Below, piece by piece: positions 18,198-26,908 of a stretch of 64,000 bases of DNA. Origin of the DNA: Archangium sp. (GTDB taxonomy: Bacteria > Myxococcota > Myxococcia > Myxococcales > Myxococcaceae). Every line of letters begins with the position of its first letter. The first letter of the stretch is position 1. The position numbers and the translations under genes are program-made. The notes below the pieces were generated by a model, which saw only the letters and a program-made list of their open reading frames with translations, was not told the DNA's origin and did not search any database. Where the stretch lies: NCBI GenBank assembly GCA_030695565.1, contig JAUYRZ010000035.1, positions 31,549 to 95,548 of the forward strand, read 5' to 3'.

Positions 18198-19306
18198 ACG
18201 GTTCCGGTCTCTCCATCGCCGCCCGGCTGGCGCACCTGCCGATGGCGCCGAAGCGCCCTGCCCCGCCCCGGGCGCGGCTCGACACGCTCATCGAGCCACG
18301 AGAGACCGAGTTCGGAACGCTCCATCTGCGTGAAAGTGACGGAGGCCTGGCGGTGCCGGTGAACACCGAGTCGCTGGGGGCCCTCGCGCTGACCGAGACC
18401 ACCCTCGACACCTCGCGCCCGCTCTACTTCGACACCGAGACCACGGGCCTGGCCGGCGGCACGGGCACGCTCGCCTTCCTGCTCGGCACGGCCGAAGTGC
18501 GCGACGGCAACGTGCTCGTCTCGCAGGTGCACCTGCCCGGCCCAGGTCAGGAGCGGCCGATGCTGCTCTGGCTCGCCTCCCGCATCGAAGAGAGCACGCT
18601 GCTGCTCAGCTTCAACGGACGCAGCTTCGACTGGCCGTTGTTGCGCAGCCGCTACGTGATGAACCGGCTTCCTCCGCCACCGGAGAGACCGCACGTCGAT
18701 CTCCTCCACTGCGCGCGAAGGGTGTTCCGGCATCACCTGGATCAGCTCAAGCTCTCCACCCTGGAGAAGCGGGTGCTCGACGTGCATCGGCATGGCGACA
18801 TCGACGGCGCGCTGATTCCCGCGGCGTGGTTCGACTTCTTGCGCACCGGGCGGGTGGCGGTGTTGGCGCGGGTGCTGTCACACAACGAGCAGGACGTGCG
18901 GAGCATGGTGCACCTCGTCAACCGCCTCGTCGCCGCGTGGGAAGAGCGGCACCCTGTATTACCTGCGACGGCGCTGGGGCTGGCCAGCGTGGCCGCGCGG
19001 CACGGTGATGATGAACGTGCGCTGCGTTTCTTGAACAAGGCGACGGAAGGGAACGTGGCCGAACACGCGTGGTCACTCGAGGCCGAGCTGCGGCGGCGGC
19101 GCGGAGAGTACCCGCAGGCGGTGGAAGCATTGTTGCGAGCCGTGGCCAGCTCGTCCGAGCCCGCGCCGCTGCACCTGCGCCTCGCCAAATTGTATGAGCA
19201 CCGGCTGCGCAACTTCGAGGCGGCACGCCAACACGCGGCGCTCTGTGCACCGGCAGAAGAAGCACCGAGTCACGCTCGCCGGAACGCGCGTCTCGCAGAG
19301 AGGTAG
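18194..19306 (+). CDS. mrfB: RNase H-like exonuclease with TPR tail (MrfB/YprB-like)
   Basis: YFDTETTGLAGGTGTLAFLLG (DEDD exonuclease), LLSFNGRSFDWPLLRSRYVMNR, HNEQDVRSMVHLV; ATGA overlap with mrfA. Confidence 0.88.
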   Translation: MNGSGLSIAARLAHLPMAPKRPAPPRARLDTLIEPRETEFGTLHLRESDGGLAVPVNTESLGALALTETTLDTSRPLYFDTETTGLAGGTGTLAFLLGTAEVRDGNVLVSQVHLPGPGQERPMLLWLASRIEESTLLLSFNGRSFDWPLLRSRYVMNRLPPPPERPHVDLLHCARRVFRHHLDQLKLSTLEKRVLDVHRHGDIDGALIPAAWFDFLRTGRVAVLARVLSHNEQDVRSMVHLVNRLVAAWEERHPVLPATALGLASVAARHGDDERALRFLNKATEGNVAEHAWSLEAELRRRRGEYPQAVEALLRAVASSSEPAPLHLRLAKLYEHRLRNFEAARQHAALCAPAEEAPSHARRNARLAER

Positions 19307-19310
19307 CGCA

Positions 19311-19549
19311 CACGCAGGCTGAGGGGCCCGCGTCGAACCGAAACGCCGTCTCTCGCGATGAAGCCCGAGCCCTAAACGCTTCCACGAAGCGCCCCAACGC
19401 CGGATAAGGCGCAACCGGCAACGTGCCCCAGAAAATCAGGTGCTCGAGCAGACAGAACAAAGTCACCTCGAACAAGCTCACGGCCCGATCCGCCGGCAAC
19501 GCCGCGAGCGCCTCATCGACGTGCTGAGTCAAGCCACCGCAGAGCCTCG
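19311..19549 (-). pseudogene. Truncated glutathione S-transferase 3' fragment
   Basis: EALAALPADRAVSLFEVTLFCLLEHLIFWGTLPVAPYPALGRFVEAF parallels the intact GST at 32001-32630; no N-terminal domain. Confidence 0.75.
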
Positions 19550-19633
19550 CTATTCCCCAAACGTCAGGCCGGAACTGGTCGAGCAAGGACAGCTACAGCG
19601 GGCCGGTTGATTAGATGGCGGCCGGTATCGGTG

Positions 19634-21961
19634 TTACCGGAGCCAGATCAGAGGCAACGCGTAGCCAAGCGAGAGGCCTACGCTGAACGCGGGGCTGGGG
19701 GCACCGCCTCCGTTGGCCCATGGCTGATACCGACCATCGACGGCCGCCATGAAGTCGCTTCCGAACCACATCCCCAGTGAACCCCCGAAGCTTAGCGCCG
19801 AGATGGGTGACGGATTGAGAGACGGAGTGCCATTCATGGTCACGCGACCGTAGTCGCCGATGTCGACTGCGAAAGCTCCCGCCCAAATGCCCCAGGTTCG
19901 ACCTGCGTGGTACTGCGCGATCAGGCCAAGAGGGAGCGAGAGTTGGAAGTAACCCTGCGCGTCGTTCGCATAGCTTGCCCGAGGCCCCACCCAAGCCCCT
20001 ACCGCAAGCGACAGGTCACCTTCACGAAGGTCGCGTTGCTTGGCGATGTCGGCGAGCGCTGCGACTGCCTCGGCCCTGCGCTGACGCTGCTGCTCAGGGC
20101 TGGAATTGGTCGAACCTCCAGCCACATACGCGTCGGCATAGGTTGCGAGGGCCGAGAGAATCTTTACCGCGGCGGGTGATTCTTGGAGTCCGAGGGCGCG
20201 CGCGAGCAACGCGCCTGCCATCGTCACAAGCCGCACTGGCTCACCTTCGACTGCGGCAAAGAGCATGTCGAATGCATCTTCGACCTGGTGAACGGTCGCC
20301 TGACAGTCGTGGCTGGAGTGGCATTCTTCAGCGACGGCGAGGAGCCGAATCGCTCCCTTCCCGAAGCGGAGGGCGTTGAGCACATGTTTATGCGGGTCAT
20401 CCCCCTTTTTCGGCGACATGATCGTCAGACCGTGGCTCACAAGCGAAACCAAATCACCCAGTTGCTCCTTCTGTTTTGCGGTGAGGGCGCCCTCCTGCAA
20501 AATGACGTCCTTCGGATTCTCCAAGAGGCTACGGATCGTGTGCGAGTCACATGATCCCGCTTGATGGCAGTAGGCCATCACCGACATGGCAAGCTTGAGC
20601 GGTGTATTCGGTTGCTCCCTCTGACTGCGCGCGACCTGCACCACGAAGGCCTGAGCGCGCGGAAGCGCGGCATCTGACTCGAACACCGCCGCAGCAACCA
20701 CTCCCGCGAGGGTGCCGAGCGCCGGCCCGAGAAAACGGGCGCCAGGAATGGGCTGAAGACCACGGCAGGAGCTGTCAGCCGCCCCGATGCACCGTCCGAG
20801 ATGTTGCGAGACAAGTTCGGAAGCCAACTCGACCGCGTCGGCCTGCAGGGCGTTCTTGAGGGTCTGTCCGAGCGTCGCCAGACCCGCGGCGCTGACGTTC
20901 TCGAGTACCGCACAGCTTCGGCCGAACGTGTCTGAGCCGAATGAGTACCGGTCTCGCAAGACACGACGCATCTCCCCCGCCCACTCCACACAGACGCGCT
21001 TCACGATGATGTCCTTGGCGGCGTCGAGGGCAGCCTGCTGTGCGCGCACGACGGCTACATCCGCGACGGCCTGGAACGCGTCGGCGGCCAGCTTCTCTAC
21101 GTCGAGGCCAAAGCCACGTGGCACACTCCCGATCGGTGTGATCGATTCGCCGAGAGTGCCAAAGTTCGCGAGTAGCTCCTCGGCGGGTTGCAGTTCGAGG
21201 TATTCAAAACGAAGGCTGGCTGCCTGCCATCCCTCCTGAGGGGCACACCCCAACAGCGGTTGTGCCTTCTTGGACGCGGCATGAAACGCGTACGCGTGGG
21301 TGTCAGCCGCGCTCGCCATGCCCGCATCTGGCACTGCGAGTTCATGGGGCGGAGACCCAGGAACACACAGTCGAACCCACGCCGCGTTCGAGAAGGGCTC
21401 GCGCTCGAATTCAATGGGCACGCTCGCCATCGAAACTTGCCAGACGCCTCGGCTCAGATGCACCGTTCGCGTCAAGGGCTTGTTCTCGGCCGGATCCCAC
21501 GCAACTTCGAAATGCTTTACGTCCGAGTCTGCACGCAGCGCATCGAGTGCGACAAGGACGCTGGCCATCGGTGCCGTTGTGGGGATTTGAAGTATCTCGA
21601 ATTCCGACGCCTTGCTGATGAGGACCGATTCCGGCTTAGCCGCCTTCGCCAAGGCGTCTGTGACAGCGCGCAAGGCCTTTTGCCTTGTGGCGGTCAGCTG
21701 AGGACCGCTATCGAAAAGGAGCCGCGTCTTGGAGGGAGGCAGTTGGGCCGGAGTAATGGCCAACACGAACGCTGTGTCCGAAACGGACAGGGTGAGCGGC
21801 TGGATGAACTCGGGCAGCAAAGGTTGGCCCGCATCCGGTCTCGCGCCTGCATCGACACTCGCAGTCGCGAGTTGCTGCGCGAGGAACGTTGCGCAGGCGG
21901 GCCAAGCGGGTGCTCCATTGACCATCACCGCGAAGATCGACAGCGTCCAGACGCCATTCAT
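19634..21961 (-). CDS. Large exported hypothetical protein with C-terminal beta-barrel-like segment
   Basis: MNGVWTLSIFAVMVNGAPA signal; ATGA overlap with upstream gene; C-terminal alternating aromatic/glycine strands ending LSLGYALPLIWLR. Confidence 0.65.
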   Translation of the reverse strand: MNGVWTLSIFAVMVNGAPAWPACATFLAQQLATASVDAGARPDAGQPLLPEFIQPLTLSVSDTAFVLAITPAQLPPSKTRLLFDSGPQLTATRQKALRAVTDALAKAAKPESVLISKASEFEILQIPTTAPMASVLVALDALRADSDVKHFEVAWDPAENKPLTRTVHLSRGVWQVSMASVPIEFEREPFSNAAWVRLCVPGSPPHELAVPDAGMASAADTHAYAFHAASKKAQPLLGCAPQEGWQAASLRFEYLELQPAEELLANFGTLGESITPIGSVPRGFGLDVEKLAADAFQAVADVAVVRAQQAALDAAKDIIVKRVCVEWAGEMRRVLRDRYSFGSDTFGRSCAVLENVSAAGLATLGQTLKNALQADAVELASELVSQHLGRCIGAADSSCRGLQPIPGARFLGPALGTLAGVVAAAVFESDAALPRAQAFVVQVARSQREQPNTPLKLAMSVMAYCHQAGSCDSHTIRSLLENPKDVILQEGALTAKQKEQLGDLVSLVSHGLTIMSPKKGDDPHKHVLNALRFGKGAIRLLAVAEECHSSHDCQATVHQVEDAFDMLFAAVEGEPVRLVTMAGALLARALGLQESPAAVKILSALATYADAYVAGGSTNSSPEQQRQRRAEAVAALADIAKQRDLREGDLSLAVGAWVGPRASYANDAQGYFQLSLPLGLIAQYHAGRTWGIWAGAFAVDIGDYGRVTMNGTPSLNPSPISALSFGGSLGMWFGSDFMAAVDGRYQPWANGGGAPSPAFSVGLSLGYALPLIWLR

Positions 21962-23379
21962 GGTTCCCCCAGAAACAACCCTGTCGTTTCCCGAATCCAC
22001 GGCATGAGAAGGTCGACCCGGGTGACGATGCTTCCCTGGCCGCACTGGGCAGTTGCACCTTCGCCGCTGCGCGAGGTCACCCCAATGAGTCTCCAACTCG
22101 AGCTCCGTTCAACTCCGTCTTCTATGCACTCGCCCAATGCCTCGCGTTGCCAAACGGGGCCGCCAGAGTCGCCAGCACAGGTGTCGTGCCCGGGTGACCC
22201 CTCCAAGTACATCTCGCTCTCGGCCTTGCAGCCCGTTCTGCGCAGGGCGGTGTCCACGCAGCCCCAACCGCGTGCGGAAGCGGTGGTGGCTCTTCGCTTC
22301 CCGAAGTCCACTCCGTTCTTGGCTCCGTAGCCCACGTGTAGCAGTGGCCCTGAGGGCGGGACTGGCGTCACCAAGATGCTCCTGATCTTGGATCGAGGGA
22401 GGTCCTGGGCGCTGAACAGCAGCGCAGCGTCGATGCCGTTGGGGGCGCGACGGGAAGAGACAACAGAGACGCGGGTTGCAGAGGCGGCTGATGGGCCATA
22501 GCCGACCACAGTTGCGGGCAAGCAGTGTGCTGCCGTCAGTACCACGTTGCTTCCGACAACGACTCCAGTGCATCGAAACCCCCGTTCGTCCCCCACCAAG
22601 ACTGCCTCCGGGAAATCCTCCTCGCAGCGCCGGACGACCGGTGCGGTTGGCCCGTCATCACAACTGCACCAAGCCTTGGTTTGTTGATTCACCAACTCCG
22701 CCAAGTCGAGGTGTGTACCTCCATCCGAAATGATCTCGGCTTCGCGCCCCGTCTCGAGGTCGCTAGGACTCCCGAAAATGTTGAAGGTGGTAGGCCGGGT
22801 CGGGACAACGCGAACGAACCAGATGAAGTCAAACGTGCCCGCGACGCGCACCATCGCTAAGGCCTTGCGCGCGGCCGCTTGCGCCTTGGTTTTTCCCAGG
22901 GTGGTGCCGCCTCCCCCGGCGTCGCGCTGTCGTAGGGCGTCACAGTCAGGCTCACCATCCGTTGCCAAGAACAACAGGCGCCTCCTCGACTTTTCTATCC
23001 TGTTCGCGCGTTCGAGGACTTGGTTGAGCGGCTTGGCGAGCGGCGTATTGCCCTCGTGCGGCATCTTCTTGGGAAGAGCGTTTTCGCCCCACTCTACTTC
23101 TCCTGCATCTGCACCACAGAGAGCCTCAGTCACTTCAGTGCGCTGCGTCAGCCCGTGGCCCCCAAAGAACGCGATTTGGATGGGCGGCGATACACAGTTG
23201 AATCCAGCGTCTGACGCCTTCAGGAGAGCCGCTTTGAGCGTGTCGCGCGCGATTCCCATGCTCTTTGAGGAGTCGACGAGAATGAAAAGAGCGGCACCCG
23301 CATCGGCACGGTCGCAGTCTTCCTTCTCGTTGGCACCAATCATCAGCGCCAGGACAAGGGCGCCTACTTGGCCGGACAT
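21958..23379 (-). CDS. Secreted VWA domain-trypsin-like serine protease fusion
   Basis: VWA MIDAS ILVDSSKSMG; S1 protease motifs VVLTAAHC, GIDAALL, GHDTCAGDSGGPVW. Confidence 0.85.
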   Translation of the reverse strand: MSGQVGALVLALMIGANEKEDCDRADAGAALFILVDSSKSMGIARDTLKAALLKASDAGFNCVSPPIQIAFFGGHGLTQRTEVTEALCGADAGEVEWGENALPKKMPHEGNTPLAKPLNQVLERANRIEKSRRRLLFLATDGEPDCDALRQRDAGGGGTTLGKTKAQAAARKALAMVRVAGTFDFIWFVRVVPTRPTTFNIFGSPSDLETGREAEIISDGGTHLDLAELVNQQTKAWCSCDDGPTAPVVRRCEEDFPEAVLVGDERGFRCTGVVVGSNVVLTAAHCLPATVVGYGPSAASATRVSVVSSRRAPNGIDAALLFSAQDLPRSKIRSILVTPVPPSGPLLHVGYGAKNGVDFGKRRATTASARGWGCVDTALRRTGCKAESEMYLEGSPGHDTCAGDSGGPVWQREALGECIEDGVERSSSWRLIGVTSRSGEGATAQCGQGSIVTRVDLLMPWIRETTGLFLGEP

Positions 23380-23990
23380 CGCAGGTTGACGAGTTCAGAG
23401 GCGGCGCAAGGAACGTCGAGGCAAACATTGGCGCTGAGACCCCTTGGCACCCGCACCACGCCCGCGTCGAGGGTCTGAGGGGAGACGGTGCCCTGCAGGT
23501 GCACATGAGCCACTCTTCCAACCAAAAGACTCGCGGCCGCTTGGCACTCAGTTCCACCATCCGCGATTCCGTCGAGGGTCAGGTCGAGTTGACCACCGGG
23601 TTGCGCGATCGCTCCTCCAGACCACAAGTAGCCGGTGCGTCTGCAGCGGGACCGTACCCACACGGAATCCAAGCCCGAAGACACTCGCCCGCCGAGTTGG
23701 CTTGTCGACCTGACGCTGAGGAGGGTCGGAGCGCAAGAGTCAGTGATCAGACCTGCATCCGTTCCGGCGTCGGGAGTTCCCGGGCAAAGCGCGTCCCGCT
23801 CGCCATCGCGAACCGCCAGTTCGCCAGCGCAGCTCGTCCTTCCGACTACCTCGAGTAGCGCGGCCTCGTCACACCCGAGTTCAACAAAACCTTCCTTCGA
23901 AGGTCGACGGTCGTCGACGACCCGCACACGGCTGCATGCAGCAACCGTCACGATGCAACCCAACGCCACCACAAATCCCAGTCGCGACAT
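23364..23990 (-). CDS. Putative lipoprotein, first/early gene of the VWA-trypsin operon
   Basis: MSRLGFVVALGCIVTVAAC lipobox; 16-bp overlap with the VWA-trypsin gene. Confidence 0.65.
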   Translation of the reverse strand: MSRLGFVVALGCIVTVAACSRVRVVDDRRPSKEGFVELGCDEAALLEVVGRTSCAGELAVRDGERDALCPGTPDAGTDAGLITDSCAPTLLSVRSTSQLGGRVSSGLDSVWVRSRCRRTGYLWSGGAIAQPGGQLDLTLDGIADGGTECQAAASLLVGRVAHVHLQGTVSPQTLDAGVVRVPRGLSANVCLDVPCAASELVNLRCPAK

Positions 23991-24053
23991 GGGTATACAT
24001 CTGATGCACGTCATTGCGTGAATGCAAATTAAATCGATGATTGTCGGGAGTCG

Positions 24054-24887
24054 TCACGGAAGTAATGCGGCCTCTGCCTTGACGACTTGTGCCGCGGAGA
24101 GCGTGTCGATCGTTCTGATCTCGAAGGTGCTGAAGGGCCTACCATCCTCGCTGAGCATTCGGACGCTGGCCCCGGGCTGTGGAGATTTCAACATGGTGAG
24201 CGACAGGCGGGCTGGCATTCGCCGGTACAGGTGTGGAGGAAAATCCAGCTTGAGAAAGCCGCCGTCCCAGAAGCCATCCGGCACGTAGCTCCAGGGAGCG
24301 TCGTCCAAGAGCTCGCAGCACCACACGCGAAAGTCGAGGTCGTCGGACTCCTTGGTCTTGTCGATCTCTTGGAAAACCAAGATCGATCTGGGGAGAAACC
24401 TACTGCTCGTTCGCTCGAGCAACAGCCGGCGCCACTTCGACTTCATGTTGAGCCGGGGCGGGTCATAGGCGGATTCAGGAACTACGCGTGGGCTCTCGAG
24501 AGCGACTAGATCCTTGGGGCGTCGCGGAGCTGGCGGCCACTTGATGCGAGGGGAGGCTGGCCGTTGCGTGAAGTCGAGCACGTTCTGGACGCTGTTCAGG
24601 TGCGACGGCTTCGAGGCGGGCGCGCGACTCTTGCTCTTTGCGGGCGCGGGGCTGCCCAATCGCAACGCCGTTTGAAGTTCAGCGTGGAGCCGCTTCAGGG
24701 GCTCGCGCAGGCCGTAGGCGCTGGGCTCGGTGTCGAGCCGATCCATGAGCGCGGTCAGACGCTCGAGCAGGTCCTCTACATTTCGTTCAATGCGGGATGG
24801 GAGTGACACGCGGAGCCTGCTTTCAAGAATTGCGACGACGCTCGCAGCTAGAGATATGGAATTCTGTTTTCGTCGACGCGACACCAA
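24054..24887 (-). CDS. Hypothetical protein, likely part of the same operon
   Basis: Long ORF, N-terminal helical region, VWCCELLDDAPWSYVPDGFWDGGFLKLDFPPHLYRRMPARLSLTML; short gap to the next gene. Confidence 0.55.
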   Translation of the reverse strand: MVSRRRKQNSISLAASVVAILESRLRVSLPSRIERNVEDLLERLTALMDRLDTEPSAYGLREPLKRLHAELQTALRLGSPAPAKSKSRAPASKPSHLNSVQNVLDFTQRPASPRIKWPPAPRRPKDLVALESPRVVPESAYDPPRLNMKSKWRRLLLERTSSRFLPRSILVFQEIDKTKESDDLDFRVWCCELLDDAPWSYVPDGFWDGGFLKLDFPPHLYRRMPARLSLTMLKSPQPGASVRMLSEDGRPFSTFEIRTIDTLSAAQVVKAEAALLP

Positions 24888-25266
24888 GTTTCATCAATGA
24901 GCTTCATGCGCGTCCATCCTCTGATGTGGACTCCGGGGCGATGTTGGCTGTGAGTCTGTTCGGTCACGGCGGAAGTGCCGAGGTTTCGGCTACGGCCATT
25001 GTTGACCTCGAGGGTCATGAGGAGACCTTCGCGGTTGGTGACGATGAAGTTCGCTTGGCGCCAGCCGACGCCGCGTTGCACGGCTAGACCACCACAGTGA
25101 CCGACGTTAGCGCGATCGCGAAACAGAGTGCACGAGTCATGGGGGCGCATCATGCACTGACTCCGAGCGGAGGCGGCGCGGGAGAGCGCCTGGGCCGTCC
25201 GCCCTGGCGTCCGATGGTCGCTCTGTGGCAGGAAGCCGCCCCGTGGCGCTCTCCCGCTCAGAGAAC

Positions 25267-25878
25267 ATGTCTCGCATCCGTTCGGCGAACACCGCGCCCG
25301 AGCTGATCGTCCGTCGAGCGCTTCACCACGCAGGTCTTCGCTACCGTCTTCAGGTGAGAACGCCGGGAGGGAAAGCCGACCTCGTCGTCCCGGCGCGCAA
25401 GTTCGCCCTCTTCATCGACGGTTGCTTCTGGCACGGCTGTCCCGAGCACTACGTTCATCCGCGGAGCAACGGCGAGTTCTGGGACAAGAAGCTGCGGGAG
25501 AATGTCGATCGTGATCGCCGGCAGACGCGCGCACTCTCAGCCGAAGGATGGACGGTCGTGCGAGTGTGGGAGCACGAAGTGCACGAGGCGCCGCTGAAGG
25601 TCGTGGAGTTGGTGCAGAAGCGGCTCTCCGGCAAGCGCAGGGTGACCGCGGGGTGGCGGGTCGTTCGGGTTCAGTCGACAGAAGGTGCGATTGAGCGTCG
25701 CTCGCACGAGGATCTGCTGGACGAAGGGAAGCAACAGGAGGTCGTTCGGGAGCGCACAACCGCGAAAACAGGGCGTGTGCGCGCGGGGGCGGTCCGTGGG
25801 ATGTCAGGGCCTGTTGGTAAGGGGTCGGGCGGAGGGGAACACCATGGAAGAAAGTCAGGACGTGATGACGAAGCGTAA
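25267..25878 (+). CDS. vsr: Very-short-patch mismatch repair endonuclease (Vsr) with extended basic C-terminus
   Basis: MSRIRSANTAPELIVRRALHHAGLRYRLQVRTPGGKADLVVPARKFALFIDGCFWHGCPEHYVHPRSNGEFWDKKLRENVDRDRRQTRALSAEGWTVVRVWEHEV. Confidence 0.93.
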   Translation: MSRIRSANTAPELIVRRALHHAGLRYRLQVRTPGGKADLVVPARKFALFIDGCFWHGCPEHYVHPRSNGEFWDKKLRENVDRDRRQTRALSAEGWTVVRVWEHEVHEAPLKVVELVQKRLSGKRRVTAGWRVVRVQSTEGAIERRSHEDLLDEGKQQEVVRERTTAKTGRVRAGAVRGMSGPVGKGSGGGEHHGRKSGRDDEA

Positions 25879-26908
25879 GAATTCCGGACCGACGTTCATC
25901 GACCTGTTCGCGGGTATAGGTGGGTTTCGCTGGGCGCTTGAGAAGACGCTCAAGGGAACGTGCGTCTTCGCGTCGGAGTGGGACAAGTTCGCTCAGCTCA
26001 CCTATGAGGCGAACTTCGGTCACAAGCCGTCAGGCGACATCACGGCGATCTCTCCGACGAAGATCCCGGACCACGACATCCTGACAGCGGGATTTCCCTG
26101 TCAGCCGTTCTCGATCGCCGGAGTGTCGAAGAACAACGCGCTTGGTCGTCTGCACGGGTTCGCGCACGCCACCCAGGGAACGCTCTTCTTCAACGTCGCG
26201 AAGATTATCGAGGCGAAGCAGCCGCGCGCGTTCATTCTTGAGAACGTGAAGAACCTGAAGTCGCACGACAAGGGACGCACCTTCGCGGTAATCACCGAAG
26301 CGTTGAAGGAACTCGGCTACCACTTTGAGTCCAGAGTCATCGACGCGAAGCACTGGGTGCCTCAGCATCGCGAGCGGATTTTCTTCGTCGGCTTCCGCGA
26401 CGAGGAAGAACTCAGGCGCTTCTCCTGGCCCACACCTCCAGAGGGCGGTCCGAAGTTTGCCTCCATCCTCGAGAAGAAGGTCGACCCCAAGTACACGCTC
26501 ACGGACGGCCTCTGGACGTACCTGCAGGCCTATTCGGCGAAGCACAAAGCGGCGGGCAATGGCTTTGGGTACGGGATGACCGATCTGAAGGGCATCTCTC
26601 GAACCCTCAGCGCGCGATATTACAAAGATGGCTCCGAAGTTCTGATCCCGCAAAAAGGGAACAAGAACCCGCGCCGACTCACCCCACGAGAGTGTGCCCG
26701 GCTGATGGGTTACCCCGAGGAGATGGAGATCGTCTGCAGCGACACGCGCGCCTACAAGCAGTTCGGCAACTCCGTCGCAGTTCCGGTGGTGACCGCCATT
26801 TGCACCCAAGTCGTGAAGGCGTTCGACCTCCGCACTGTTCCCATGGGCAAAGCACCGCAGCTGGATCTCTTTGGTGGCCGCGCAGAGATCGTCAGTCGCG
26901 TGGCTTGA
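25844..26908 (+). CDS. DNA cytosine-5 methyltransferase (Dcm/M.EcoRII-like)
   Basis: FIDLFAGIGGFRWALE, AGFPCQPFSIAG, LENVKNL, HRERIFFVGF, TLSARYYKDGSEVLIPQ...NPRRLTPRECARLMGYP, YKQFGNSVAVPV. Confidence 0.95.
   Translation: MEESQDVMTKRKNSGPTFIDLFAGIGGFRWALEKTLKGTCVFASEWDKFAQLTYEANFGHKPSGDITAISPTKIPDHDILTAGFPCQPFSIAGVSKNNALGRLHGFAHATQGTLFFNVAKIIEAKQPRAFILENVKNLKSHDKGRTFAVITEALKELGYHFESRVIDAKHWVPQHRERIFFVGFRDEEELRRFSWPTPPEGGPKFASILEKKVDPKYTLTDGLWTYLQAYSAKHKAAGNGFGYGMTDLKGISRTLSARYYKDGSEVLIPQKGNKNPRRLTPRECARLMGYPEEMEIVCSDTRAYKQFGNSVAVPVVTAICTQVVKAFDLRTVPMGKAPQLDLFGGRAEIVSRVA

Noticed and set aside
24848-25153. 101-aa minus-strand ORF upstream of the 277-aa island gene
   Set aside because: Possible small gene but no motif, uncertain start, overlaps neighbour; insufficient support
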